DNA from: Paralithodes platypus
Taxonomy: Eukaryota; Arthropoda; Malacostraca; Decapoda; Lithodidae
NCBI GenBank assembly: GCA_032716605.1
Contig: CM064517.1
Span: 22,725,276-22,789,275 of the forward strand
Reading direction: 5' to 3'
DNA: 64,000 nucleotides
Positions 22,399 through 32,519 of the stretch are shown here, piece after piece (within the stretch, counting starts at the first letter, position 1; each line of letters starts with the position of its first letter). The notes beneath the pieces were generated by a model. It searched no databases, was not told the origin of the DNA, and worked only from the letters and a program-made list of their open reading frames with translations. The translations under genes and the position numbers were made by a program.

Positions 22399-23044
22399 CC
22401 TCCCTTCCATCCCCTTCCCATTCGTTGATGTCTTTAACCCACGAAATCCTGGGGGTCTCATATGATCCCAATCGCTGTGTCCGGGGCCCTTTATGTACAG
22501 GCAAACTTCATAATTCAGTAACTACTGATACCACCTAGAGAGTCATTTTTTTTTGCAAATTGTAGAACTTTTTGTTGTCTGTAGAATGCCATTGAGATGA
22601 CATAGATACAACGCTTGGTTGCCGTGTTATGACGATATTTATTTGCCTCATATGAGGCCTTCCGGATTCCGAGGGTTAAGTTAAGTCTTGATATATCATT
22701 GAAGGTGGAATGACGCTAGGTGGATCAGCGTCTCGGATAAGAATCCACGGGAAGACATCCACAAAGTTGGGAAGCTTAATTATAGCATTTCTTAAGTTAA
22801 TTTTAATTTTTAATTTTTTTACGAAGTTTTTTCGTAGTGAGTACCCAATCATAAGGACGATTCCATAAGAGAATTAGCGTACGCTTATGATGTGGCTTCT
22901 CTTCCTCCCTGTGGCGGCTGTTTCAAACGAGCTGGCGCTAGGGCTTGAAAGAGGGCTATTATGTAATAGGCATATCGTCAATGATTTCGGGGCCACTACT
23001 AAATATTAGGTTTTCATTCTTCCCTCCGGGACTCAAACCTATAA
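22399..23044. repeat. DIRS copy B right inverted repeat
   Basis: Lies between the ICR and the element end ('gggactcaaacctataa' at about 23044). With the MITE removed it matches the reverse complement of 62126-62525, including the block 'ttttttcgtagtgagtaccc' near 22835. The sequence after 23044 is not repeated in the window and is taken as the flank. Confidence 0.78.
22438..22675. mobile_element. TTAA MITE in the DIRS right repeat (238 bp)
   Basis: Flanked by TTAA at 22434-22437 and 22676-22679. The ends are 'cccacgaaatcc' and 'ggattccgaggg' (imperfect inverted repeats), each followed inside by a TCATATGA palindrome. The paralogous DIRS end at 62480-62510 lacks it. No coding sequence is present. 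Confidence 0.8.
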
Positions 23045-24046
23045 ATTGACATTTTGACTATACTGTACTTACAGTAGGTGTTGCGAACTATACAGTTTAG
23101 TTATGCTTCTACTAGGTACCATGGTTTTGTCCTGTCAAGTGATTCAAGGGGGCGGTTCTCTCCCCTGCTCTTGTTGTGTTCCTAGTTAACCAATAGCTTT
23201 TAGTGAGGAGGACCAGATATAACTTTTGCAGAGAGTACACTCATGTTTAGAAGTACAGTACAGTACATGTCTTACTATCCACAATATGACTCTTCACTAC
23301 TGTACAAAGGTTCAAACAGCTTTTGTATGGATAGCCCTAACACATATAAAGACTACCTAGGCCATGTTGCACTGTATTACACTTCCCTCTAGTGTTTTGT
23401 TGTTCAAGTTCCATGTGTTTAGAGTCACATTGTAGTTGGTAGTGAGAGAGGACATATTATTGTGTATAACTCCTATAGGAACTGCACCTTACCCCACAAA
23501 TTTTGTATAACCCCCATATTCCTATGGTAGCCACTATACCTTCAAGTGTAAGGGCCACAGTCAACATCGCTATCATCTGAGAGGGATAATCATTAGTTAT
23601 AATTTCAAAATATTGATTGTACTGTATTGTTATGGATATTATTTCAAAGTAATAGCCTTTGTTAATGAGTATCTATGAAACAGTACAGTAATTCCTCAAT
23701 TCTATTTGTAGTTACTTTCCTGAAAAAATAATCAACCTTAAATGAAGTAACTGTTTTTTTAATCTAAATTTGTTTTCACTATTTTATGCCTTATTTATAG
23801 TTTGATAAGGAAGCGTAGCCACTTTAAAGTTAATTGTGTTCCTTAATTAATCACAGTATAATAACAAATTAACTTAAAATTAATAGACTTTAAGTGAGGA
23901 TTGCCCGTAACAGGTTGTTAGAGTTTGTGTTCAAAATTGCCTCTTTAGATGATAACAATATGTGAAATATCCGGCTGTGGCCCATGGACTAGGGTATTGC
24001 AAATGTTTTGGTGGTGTGTGCGGGCATGTATGGTGGTGTGTTGCAG
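23045..24046. other. Noncoding flank, probable host intron
   Basis: AT-rich, with no ORF of note and no recognised TE. It is one of the few stretches without a paralogue elsewhere in the window. It leads into the d4/DPF-like exon. Confidence 0.5.
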
Positions 24047-24240
24047 TGTGTGGGATGCGGTACAAGACCCGGCCTGGCCTAGCTTACCACTATGCTCACT
24101 CGCACAAGGAGGAGAAGGAGGAGGAGGCTAAACCTAAAGCCCCAACTGCCGCTACTAGAGCTAATGAGACAAACCAGGCTAACCACCCCAGCCCAGACTC
24201 TGACAACAACACAAACTGGGGTCAGGCACAGTTATATCAA
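24047..24240 (+). CDS. Probable exon of a d4/DPF (requiem, BAF45) family gene
   Basis: The frame reads 'VCGMRYKTRPGLAYHYAHSH' then a Lys/Glu-rich stretch and 'NNTNWGQAQ'. The block C-G-x-R-Y-K-T-R-P-G-L-x-Y-H-Y-x-H-S-H is the signature of the C2H2 finger of d4/DPF proteins, which are subunits of BAF chromatin-remodelling complexes and carry two C-terminal PHD fingers. A splice acceptor (ttgcag|tgtgtggg, AG at 24045-24046) would give a C-x2-C finger if the first Cys is on the previous exon; without it the spacing is C-x3-C. The polypyrimidine tract is poor. The frame stays open to 24311, so the donor is uncertain (GT at 24221 or near 24241). No PHD exon was found in the window. A retrocopy fragment is the alternative. 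Confidence 0.6.
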
Positions 24241-24311
24241 GGTTGGAGTAGGATAGACGTAGGGCCACATGCTTTTGTCCGTCTATTTGTTATTGGATCG
24301 TGCAAAATGTA

Positions 24312-25807
24312 ATCTGGTGTTTTAGACGATTGTATGTTTCTGCATTATTTGTTATGAGTACAGTAAAACAAAAAAATTTTTTTTTTTTTTTTTTAGTCCT
24401 CGGTGATCTAAAAACTTAGGTCCGTACAGTAACTCTCTTTCGGACTTAGTTCAATAGACTAAGGTAAGTACCCTGCATCAGAACAATGGTGCACAGTCCA
24501 GATAATTATCTACAGTTTCTTGTTTGGACAAAGTCCTAATGATATACAGTAGGTAAGCCTAAATGTCCAGAATCTCAATAACCAGTTCAGACTGTAATCC
24601 CAGCTTTTTAAGACTTGGTCCCAAAAAAGGTAATCGTGTGAATGAGTATTTCACACTTTATTAAATGTTTCACTTCTGGGCAGTGTCTCCTCAGTTAATC
24701 CAAAAGATAGGGAATTTACTATGGGTACAATCAAACTAATGCAATAATGCAAAAGATATACTGTACAATAATATAAAAATGTAGAAATGTCTTAGCATTA
24801 GATTATGTTTTGCATTGACCAATCCAAAAAGTACGACAGACAAAAACTGGCCAGTAGTGTGTGTTAGACACTTGGCGACAATGTTAAGCTCACTCTGCAC
24901 AACTCACTAACTGACTCCTGCTGCCGCTGCTCTCATAAACTGCATCACTCTACAGCCATTTTACTAACTCCACGCACTGGACAGTCGGGAGAAATTAGAC
25001 CGGTATAGAAAGATATATAGAATAATACCCAATATTTAGTGATTCTTGTTCTCTTGTGCTGGGGAATAACAGAATGTAATATTCTCAATAATTATTCCTT
25101 TCATGGAGATATTCAATTAATATTACCCAACTAACTAAAAAAAATAAGTTATGGAGCGATAATTATGTAATTTTTGACATTGAATATTTTGGGTTTCTTT
25201 TCTATACATTTTTTGTTACAAACTGTCTCTTTGCCAGCTTTGTGCTGGATTAATTGCATCACATTAGCTAAAATTACTTTATTACTATACTTTACATTTA
25301 ATCATAAAATATAAATGCTTTTGCTTTTTAAACTTCGTAGTTTAGTTAAATTTGTAAGTAAATTTAATGCTCCCCTTGCATTTAAAATTATTTGTGTAGA
25401 TACCGTACTGTTTGGAATGCTTTGTTTCAGCTTTGTAAATCTATTAATTAGTTTGACAGTTGTTTAAAATGTTGCTTTGCATGCTATTATTTAACTTTTG
25501 AATATCTTTTGAATATTTACCATGTATTACATCAGTAATATTATATTACCTGTATTTGGCATCGGTATATATTTTTTCAGTTAAATTTTATGAGTATTTT
25601 CATATATTCTTAGGAGTTTCATGTTTTGCAAGTTCAAACATTTTCTTTGAATCAAAGAGCCTCTCATAATTTGTTTGTACAAGTTACCTGTTACTTGGTG
25701 TTACCTGGACAGTGTCACAAGGAGCGTAGTGTCCATATTTATTAACTTAAATAATTATGTAGTTTCGTATAATATTACCCAGGAATATATTTATCTAAGT
25801 TTAACTC
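24312..25807. other. AT-rich noncoding sequence, probable intron
   Basis: No coding frame, TIR or repeat unit was recognised over about 1.5 kb, apart from a T18 run near 24380. It is consistent with an intron downstream of the d4/DPF-like exon. Confidence 0.5.
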
Positions 25808-25811
25808 TTAA

Positions 25812-26183
25812 AGATGGGGGTGCATGGGTTGAGATAAACATGGAATAATAATCGCCAACCTACACATAATAAGAACATAAGAACATAATTATCTTGAAAA
25901 ATGCAATGATGGCACTGAAATAATTATTTATAATGGTATAAAGGATTTTGTGGATCGTCTACACCAGACCTGTGACGTCATAGTGACGTCACACAAGTAT
26001 CCTCATCCTGGACTGGATGGTGGACTTACACTCCTATGACGTCACAGGTTCGTTTTAGACGATCCACAAAATCTTTTATACCATTGTTAATAATTATTTC
26101 GGTGCCATTGCATTTTGCAAGATAATTATGTGTAGGCTGGCAATTATTATTCCATGTTTATCTCAACCCATGCACCCCCACCT
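25812..26183. mobile_element. Fold-back TTAA MITE (372 bp, arms of about 150 bp)
   Basis: Flanked by TTAA at 25808-25811 and 26184-26187. The ends are AGATGGGGGTGCATGGG and the complement CCCATGCACCCCCACCT. The arms pair for most of their length ('gttgagataaacatgg' with 'ccatgtttatctcaac', 'gtggatcgtct' with 'agacgatccac') around a central TGACGTCA-rich loop. It is noncoding. The TTAA target suggests mobilisation by a piggyBac- or Kolobok-type transposase. Confidence 0.88.
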
Positions 26184-26196
26184 TTAATTGCTGGAG

Positions 26197-26203
26197 CTTT
26201 TTT

Positions 26204-26239
<36 letters not shown>

Positions 26240-26245
26240 TTTTCC
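26197..26245. repeat. T-run and (TTA)n microsatellite
   Basis: A run of about 18 T is followed by about eight ATT/TTA units, just right of the fold-back MITE. Confidence 0.9.
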
Positions 26246-26514
26246 TTAACCCTTGAGTGGCATCTGGAGCATGAGAAACTCACCCACGCAATGTTTAGTG
26301 TTGATCTTTACACAGTCAAGGGAAGTATTCCCTGATGCTCCTTTAACTTTCACCCTTACCAGGCATCCACTATGCTTTGTTGATCATATTAAACCCACAA
26401 AATAAGACAAAACTGTATTGACCAACTGACGGAGGAGATTCATTTGTGGTCACCCCCACAGGGATTTGGACACCTGGCAATAGATAGATAGATAGTATTC
26501 TCAACTCATCATCA

Positions 26515-27173
26515 TGCCCAACCCCGAAAGGGTTGAAATAGGGGAGCTATCCCCCTGCCAAAGGCGGCTTTCTAGGGCCTTTCCTAGCTGATGCTGAGAG
26601 GATTGGGTTCTAGTCATGTGGTGATAGGCTGGTCTGTCAGATTATAATGTAAAACTTGCAAAATAAACAAACCAAATCGTATACGAACACAGTAAAAAGA
26701 CAAAATAACTAATCAAAATCGCTATGTGGAAACAACGCTTAAGTAAAATAATGATTTATAAATAAAAGAACACAATCCACCACATAGGGTGAGAACTGAG
26801 TGATCTCTGCCATACCCATAGCTTACTCTGACTGTTCCTTTCACTTATATATTTTCTAGATCTCAAGTGACGGCGTCTCTTCCGTGGATTGACCTCCCAA
26901 TCTACCAAGATTGGAAGCCAAAGCGTCACATTTCTCTTTTGCCCCCCAACTTTCTCTTCATAATTGCTGAGGGGCACGGGGCCCTGGGTGGGGCTTTGGT
27001 TTCCCGGGCGTTTCCGCTCCCTCCTCAGCTCCCCGCCATGGAGTGGCTTCGGTCACCCTGGCTTTATTGTGGTCGGCAGGGAGGGTTCTGTGGGGGCGCT
27101 CTGTTATGGCCTTGGCCTTGCTTGGGGCCTTGGGGCTGTTCGGCCAGGCAGCTTGGGGAAAAACAACAACAAC
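26515..27173 (+). mobile_element. SINE copy S2, longest 5' end, with internal 147-bp extra segment
   Basis: Flanked by the 12-bp duplication AACTCATCATCA (26503-26514 and 27174-27185). It starts 'tgcccaaccccgaaagggtt', a 5' head also seen in S3 but absent from S1, S4, S5 and S6. A GTTCTAGTC motif near 26613 could be a weak B box. Between 'ctggtctgtcag' (26639) and 'ggtgagaactgag' (26787) there are 147 bp absent from other copies. The element ends 'cggccaggcagcttgggg' plus (AAC)n. Confidence 0.9.
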
Positions 27174-27216
27174 AACTCATCATCACAGGAAGATGAAGAA
27201 AGTTACAGAGAAGTTT

Positions 27217-27720
27217 GTTGTTGTTGTTCCCTAAGCTGCCTGGCCGAACAGCCCCGAGTCCCTAAGGTAGGCCATGGCCACAGTCGGGCTTTCCCACAGA
27301 GCTCTCCAGGAGTGTAGATTGTGTTGTTGGCGTAAGTGGTTGTGTGAAATGCAGTCTTCTATGATGTGTTTAATAGTATGGGGTGCTGTGTTACAACCTG
27401 GGCAGGAGTCGACGACGGAGTCATCCAAATTTTGTGTGGGCAAGTGACATGAGGGCGTTAAGTCTGAGTGTCAGTTTCTTTTTAATGTTTGTGGTGTGCT
27501 GTTTGAATGTAATTTGAGTATCATGTTACTCCTAGGATTTTGGGTGAGTGTGTGTGTGTTAGGGGTATGTTGTTTATGGTGAGGTGCGGGGAGTATGCCT
27601 GATCTCCTGTCCAGCTTGTGAGGAGGGTTGCAGTGAATTTGGCTGTGGCTAAATTAAGTCTGTTTGTAGTGCAGAGAAGTTTTTGGTGTCTTTGAAGTTT
27701 TAATACCATGCTTCATCATA
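27217..27720 (-). mobile_element. Partner LINE (Jockey-like), 5'-truncated copy J1
   Basis: On the minus strand it reads RT fragments ('LNLATAKFTATLLTSWTGDQ', 'PLTHTHSPKILGVT') and then the extreme C-terminus: 'LDDSVVDSCPGCNTAPHTIK', 'IIEDCISHN', 'YLRDSGLFGQAA', stop, (AAC)n. Parts of the RT are deleted between about 27440 and 27520. It lies tail-to-tail with SINE S2, 39 bp apart. The C-x2-C...H...C segment is a Zn-knuckle-like motif near the end of ORF2. Confidence 0.87.
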
Positions 27721-28248
27721 AGCTACTAGCTTTTTCCCTATCACTTTCCTTTGGAGACTCACACCTCCCCACGCTGCCCAAATGACCCCCGTACACCCAC
27801 ACCTACACCCACACACCCACTAAGGCCAACTATTCCAGCCAACTGTTTCTTTGGACCAAGAAATGAATTAAATGAAGCAGTATGTAGATTTGCTCAACCA
27901 AATATTTGCAACAATATAGTCAGAAATGGGAAGTGCAGGTTTGCTGATAACTGCAAGTATCACCACCTGCCCCTCAACCAGGCCTCGCTAGAAAATAAGT
28001 CTTATAATATCAAATGCCCAGATTTCCATATTAGAGGAACGTGGAGGAGTGTGGTAAACAGCCTAAATGGTATCCAAAAAATCTTAAGATATGCGAGGTT
28101 GAGTCAGGAAGAGACAAAGAGGGGTATGGCAGAAGAAGATGAACAGACTGAGAATGTTGGAAGATCAGATAGTGCACCTCGAGCACCTCCTGTACTCCCA
28201 AGCATGGCACAGGGATGTGCTCTACGAGCGGCACCTGGTGCATCCTGA
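27721..28248 (+). pseudogene. LINE ORF1-like protein with CCCH zinc finger (partial)
   Basis: The open frame 27751-28248 has a Pro/Thr-rich N-terminus, then 'CRFAQPNICNNIVRNGKCRF', whose continuation 'ADNCKYHHLP' completes a C-x-C-x-H finger of CCCH type, then an acidic tail. It is directly followed by an endonuclease-like frame, as ORF1 is followed by ORF2 in LINEs. It would be an RNA-binding ORF1 protein (inference). A host CCCH gene is the alternative, but the downstream endonuclease argues for a LINE. Confidence 0.65.
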
Positions 28249-28760
28249 AGACTATTAAATAGCCTCTCCCCACCCCTGTTTGCAAACATACAAGGATTTA
28301 AAAATAGAATAACAAAGTACCATTTATTAGGGGCCTACTAGAAGAAGGGAATACTATATTTGCAGCTCTCACAGAAACACATATTAAGGACTACGAAGAT
28401 AGTGAAGTAAGGATTCCTGGCTAACTTACATAGGGCAGGCAGAAAGCATAGCATGTGTGGAGGGGTAGCATTGTACATACATGACTCACTGATATGTACT
28501 GAATTTCTAAATAACAGCAATGAAGTAGTGGAAATACTTGGGGTTAAAATAGAATCCATTAATTTAGCTATTATTGTCATATACCGACCCCCAGACACAT
28601 CCGTAAACGAATTCAAAGCCCAGATCAGCAAGATAAAAACAGCAGTAGAAGGCTTAGGAAACCTGACACCAAATATTATGTGGTTACTGTAGGAGATTTT
28701 AATCTGGCAAACATTACATGGAGACAATTAGAAAATGAGGTAGTGGCGAACAACACCGTA
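28249..28760 (+). pseudogene. LINE ORF2 endonuclease domain (APE type), truncated
   Basis: It starts near 'NSLSPPLFANIQGFKNRITK' and continues 'FAALTETHIKDYEDSEVRIP', 'MCGGVALYIHDSLICTEFLN', 'AIIVIYRPPDTSVNEFKAQI' and 'VGDFNLANITW' near 28690-28730. The E in 'TETH', the R-P-P motif and G-D-F-N are APE endonuclease landmarks. Frameshifts near 28340, 28420 and 28680 break it, and the RT is missing. Confidence 0.8.
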
Positions 28761-29189
28761 GTGGACCTGGAGTGGAGGCGTCTATGTCGTGGGTCCACCT
28801 CCCGGGGCTGTCGACCGTGGGTGGCTGCCGACCCTCCTGGCCGGAGACAAAATCGCTGACCGATGGGGGACAGCCGGCTGCCGACCATGGAGAGCAGTCC
28901 TGGGAGCCAAACCATCACAACAAACCCCTGTCCCCTCGCTGGGGCACCACATACCGATAAAGCAAACAAGACGAAGAAACAAACAAGATTGGGAATGAAG
29001 AAAGTTGTACCAAAGGCGGAAGTAAACAAGATTGGGAATGAAGAAAGTTGTACCAAAGGAGGAAGTTACTGACACAATATTACACACAACACAATGTAAA
29101 GGACAGACAAAAGGTCCAAATATAGAGAGAAATTGTGGAAATTGAACAAAGACTAAGAATCTCCTATGAACTAAAACAAATGGTATGGA
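28761..29189. other. Unassigned insert downstream of the LINE endonuclease
   Basis: GC-rich sequence of unknown origin (28761-28970), then a 43-bp direct duplication starting at 28981 and 29024 (differing by one base in 'aaaggcggaagt' versus 'aaaggaggaagt'). No coding function was recognised. Confidence 0.6.
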
Positions 29190-29320
29190 CAGAATGGTGT
29201 TCCTCCTGTTGTACTCAAAAACTGTTCTTCCATGCTGACTCCCTACCTAAGCAAACTCTTTCCTCTAACGTCTTTCCTTTTTGCTGGAAGTTTGCTCTCA
29301 TTCTCATTTACCCTTGATTC
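29190..29320 (+). mobile_element. Short LINE fragment (RT linker)
   Basis: Resembles 7575-7700 of the larger LINE: 'gtgttcctcctgttgtact', 'tgctgactcccta' and 'ggaagtttgctctcattc' occur in the same order. It has lost coding capacity. Confidence 0.75.
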
Positions 29321-29485
29321 TGTAGTTTAAATAAACAAAAATAAAACAGGTTTGCGTTTCCTGATTTGCATTTGGGAACCGGAAATTTCAAGAGGTTTGC
29401 TGATTTGTGTTTGTGGAAGTTATGTTCTGGGTTTGCACATTTGAGTTTGTGGACTAGATTTTTTTTTTGTGGTGCCCAGCTCTGC

Positions 29486-29880
29486 TGGTTGGTTTGTCTC
29501 TACTGGTTGGTCTGTCTCTGTGGGTTGGTCTGTCTCTGTTGGTTGGTTTGTCTCTACTGGTTGGTCTGTCTCTGTGGGTTGGTTTGTCTCTACTGGTTGG
29601 TCTGTCTCTGTTGGTTGGTCTGTCTTTGTTGGTTGGTCTGTCTCTGTTGGTTGGTCTGTCTGTTGGTTGGTCTGTCTCTGTTGGTTGGTCTGTCTCTGTT
29701 GGTTGGTCTGTCTCTGTTGGTTGGTCTGTCTCTGTGGGTTGGTCTGTCTCTGTTGGTTGGTCTGTCTCTGATGGTTGGTTTGTCTCTACTGGTTGGTTTG
29801 TCTCTACTGGTTGGTCTGTCTCTGTTGGTTGGTCTGTCTCTGTTGGTTGGTTTGTCTGTTGGTTGGTCTGTCTCTGTGGG
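29486..29880. repeat. 18-bp minisatellite, array 1
   Basis: About 22 units of CTGTCTCTGTTGGTTGGT with variants 'ctgtgggttggt' and 'tctactggttggt' and occasional 16-bp units. It is interrupted on the right by a retroelement and resumes at 30893. The 18-bp unit keeps long reading frames open on both strands; these frames are artefacts. Confidence 0.96.
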
Positions 29881-29881
29881 T

Positions 29882-30393
29882 TGTTGTTGTTGTTGTTCCC
29901 TAAGCTGCCTGGCCGAACAGCCCCGAGTCCCTGAGGAAGGCCATGGCCACGATCGGGCTTTCCCACAGAGCTCTCATTGAGTGTAGATTGTGTTGTTGGC
30001 GTAAGTGGTTGTGTGAAATGCAGTCTTCTATGATGTGTTTAATGGTATGGGGTGCTGTGTTACATCCCGGGCAGGTGTCGACAACGGAGTCATCCAGTCT
30101 CTTCTGATAGCTCAGGAGAGCTGGATGGTGTCCGCATCTCAGCCTGGCCAGGTGGACTCTGTCCTCGCGAGGAAGGATGGATTTCGGGAGGTCGTGCATG
30201 CAGCTGCGTGTTGTCTGTGAGTGAGTGGATGGATCGGTGAGAGATATGAGTATGGATGTGCTTCTGGAAGTTGGTTCGGGGTGGGCAGGGAGGGAGAGAG
30301 GACAATAATTGTGTGTGATACCGTGTGCTGGGTGTTGTTTTGATATTTCTTGGTGTCTGTGGGTGTGTTGCCATGTAGTTTAGTGGGTGGTTT
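29882..30393 (-). mobile_element. Partner LINE copy J2, 3' part of a SINE-LINE chimera
   Basis: The minus strand reads 'NHPLNYMATHPQTPRNIKTT', then 'LDDSVVDTCPGCNTAPHTIK', 'AFLRDSGLFGQAA', a stop, and (AAC)n abutting the minisatellite. Its 5' junction is fused directly to a SINE lacking its own (AAC)n tail. The sequence is close to J3 (48284-49062). Confidence 0.9.
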
Positions 30394-30892
30394 AGCTGCC
30401 TGGCCGAACAGCCCCAAGGCCCCGAGCAAGGCCAAGGCCACAACCGAGCGCCCCCACAGAACCCTCCCTGCCTACCACAATAAAGCCTGGGTGACCGAAG
30501 CCACTCCATGGCGGGGAGCTGAGGAGGGTGCGGAAACGCCCGGCAAACCAAAGACCCACCCAGGGCCCTATGCCCCTCAGCAATTATGAAGAGAAAGTTG
30601 AGGGGCAAAGGAAAAATGTGACACTTTGGCTTCCAATCTTGGTAGATTGGGAGGTCAATCCACAGAAAAGACGCCGTCACTTGAGATCTAGGAAATACAT
30701 AAGTAAAAGGAACAGTCGGAGTAAGCTATGGGTATGGCAGAGATCGCTCAGTTCTCACTCTGATAGACCAGCCCATCACCATATGACTAGAACCCAATCC
30801 TCTCAGCATCAGCTAGGAACGGCCCTAAAAAGCCGCCTTTGGCGGGGGGATAGCTCCCCTATTTCAACCCCTTTCGGGGTTGGGCACCCGCC
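30394..30892 (-). mobile_element. SINE copy S3, 5' part of a SINE-LINE chimera
   Basis: On the minus strand it begins 'gggcgggtgcccaacccc', runs through the full SINE core and stops at 'ctgttcggccaggcagc', just before the expected (AAC)n. LINE sequence follows without a tail. Minisatellite units lie on both outer sides (29880 and 30893), so SINE plus LINE behave as one insertion. Confidence 0.9.
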
Positions 30893-32390
30893 CTCTGTCT
30901 CTGTGGGTTGGTCTGTCTGTTGGTTGGTCTGTCTCTGTTGGTTGGTTTGTCTCTGTGGGTTGGTCTGTCTCTGTGGGTTGGTCTGTCTCTGTGGGTTGGT
31001 CTGTCTCTGTGGGTTGGTCTGTCTGTTGGTTGGTCTGTCTCTGTTGGTTGGTCTGTCTCTGTTGGTTGGTCTGTCTCTGTGGGTTGGTCTGTCTCTGTTG
31101 GTTGGTCTGTCTCTGTGGGTTGGTTTGTCTCTGTTGGTTGGTCTGTCTCTGTGGGTTGGTCTGTCTCTGTTGGTTGGTCTGTCTCTGTTGGTTGGTCTGT
31201 CTCTACTGGTTGGTCTGTCTCTACTGGTTGGTCTGTCTCTGTGGGTTGGTTTGTCTCTACTGGTTGGTCTGTCTCTGTTGGTTGGTCTGTCTCTACTGAT
31301 TGGTCTGTCTCTGTGGGTTGGTCTGTCTCTGTGGGTTGGTCTGTCTGTTGGTTGGTCTGTCTCTGTGGGTTGGTCTGTCTCTGTTGGTTGGTCTGTCTCT
31401 GTTGGTTGGTCTGTCTCTGTGGGTTGGTCTGTCTCTGTGGGTTGGTCTGTCTCTACTGGTTGGTCTGTCTCTACTGGTTGGTCTGTCTCTGTGGGTTGGT
31501 TTGTCTCTACTGGTTGGTTTGTCTCTACTGGTTGGTCTGTCTCTGTTGGTTGGTCTGTCTCTGTTGGTTGGTCTGTCTCTGTGGGTTGGTCTGTCTCTGT
31601 TGGTTGGTCTGTCTCTGTGGGTTGGTCTGTCTCTGTGGGTTGGTTTGTCTACTGGTTGGTCTGTCTCTGTTGGTTGGTCTGTCTGTTGGTTGGTCTGTCT
31701 CTGTGGGTTGGTCTGTCTCTGTTGGTTGGTCTGTCTCTGTGGGTTGGTCTGTCTCTGGGTTGGTTTGTCTACTGGTTGGTCTGTCTCTGTTGGTTGGTTT
31801 GTCTACTGGTTGGTCTGTCTCTGTTGGTTGGTCTGTCTCTGTGGGTTGGTATGTCTCTGTTGGTTGGTCTGTCTCTGTTGGTTGGTCTGTCTCTGGATTG
31901 GTTTGTCTCTACTGGTTGGTTTGTCTACTGGTTGGTCTGTCTGTGGGTTGGTCTGTCTCTGTTGGTTGGTCTGTCTCTGTGGGTTGGTTTGTCTACTGGT
32001 TGGTCTGTCTCTGTTGGTTGGTTTGTCTACTGGTTGGTCTGTCTCTGTTGGTTGGTCTGTCTCTGTGGGTTGGTATGTCTCTGTTGGTTGGTCTGTCTCT
32101 GTTGGTTGGTCTGTCTCTGGATTGGTTTGTCTCGACTGGTTGGTTTGTCTACTGGTTGGTCTGTCTCTGTGGGTTGGTTTGTCTACTGGTTGGTCTGTCT
32201 CTGTGGGTTGGTCTGTCTCTGTGGGTTGGTTTGTCTCTACTGGTTGGTCTGTCTCTGTTGGTTGTTCTGTCTCTGTTGGTTGGTCTGTCTCTGTTGGTTG
32301 GTCTGTCTCTACTGGTTGGTCTGTCACTACTGGTTGGTCTGTCTCTACTGGTTGGTCTGTCTCTACTGGTTGGTTTGTTACTGCTGGCTG
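30893..32390. repeat. 18-bp minisatellite, array 2 (about 1.5 kb)
   Basis: About 83 units of the same 18-bp repeat as array 1, with higher-order blocks: the stretch from about 31750 to 31930 recurs near 31990-32160, including 'ggtatgtctctgttggttgg' and 'tctggattggtttgtct'. The strand shown is G/T-rich with GGTTGG and GTGGGTTGG runs. Together with array 1 it was one array before the chimera inserted. Confidence 0.96.
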
Positions 32391-32395
32391 GTGCA

Positions 32396-32472
32396 CACTG
32401 GCTGGCCCGAGACTGGAACCCTGGACCTCACGGTTTGCAGGCGAGGAGTGTTCTACCAACCGCACTACTTAA
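32396..32472 (-). ncRNA. tRNA-like sequence (tRNA-derived SINE head), next to the minisatellite
   Basis: The minus strand has an A-box-like 'gcggttggtagaacactc', an anticodon-arm-like hairpin CCTC/GAGG with loop CTGCAAA (anticodon TGC by position), and a B-box-like 'ggtccagggttccagtctc'. A functional tRNA is unlikely because the acceptor stem is not paired. Its 3' side ('ggccagccagtgtg') runs straight into the minisatellite, suggesting the array expanded from the SINE body. Confidence 0.65.
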
Positions 32473-32519
32473 TGTCACATCATTTTGTAAAGCGGTGCAA
32501 TCAACCTCATTAAGCGATA

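Larger units (their letters stand above)
5947..23044 (+). mobile_element. DIRS-like retrotransposon, copy B (host of six nested insertions)
   Basis: Same family as copy A. It begins inside the gag C-terminus, keeps an uninterrupted RT, and continues through RNase H, recombinase, an internal complementary region (22287-22398) and a right inverted repeat ending at about 23044. Its frame can be followed across a LINE fragment (about 6920-8888), a piggyBac (9176-18474), a piggyBac MITE (19541-20019), a hAT-like element (20316-21436) and a TTAA MITE (22438-22675). The left inverted repeat is missing, so it is 5' truncated. Confidence 0.85.

Noticed and set aside
26483..26497. 3' tail of another RTE LINE ('caatagatagatagatag')
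   Set aside because: Only the GATA tract and a few bases match; no RTE coding sequence precedes it.
32396..32472. A functional tRNA-Ala gene
   Set aside because: A and B boxes and an anticodon-like loop are visible, but the acceptor stem does not pair and the sequence continues into repeat DNA, so a SINE head is more likely.
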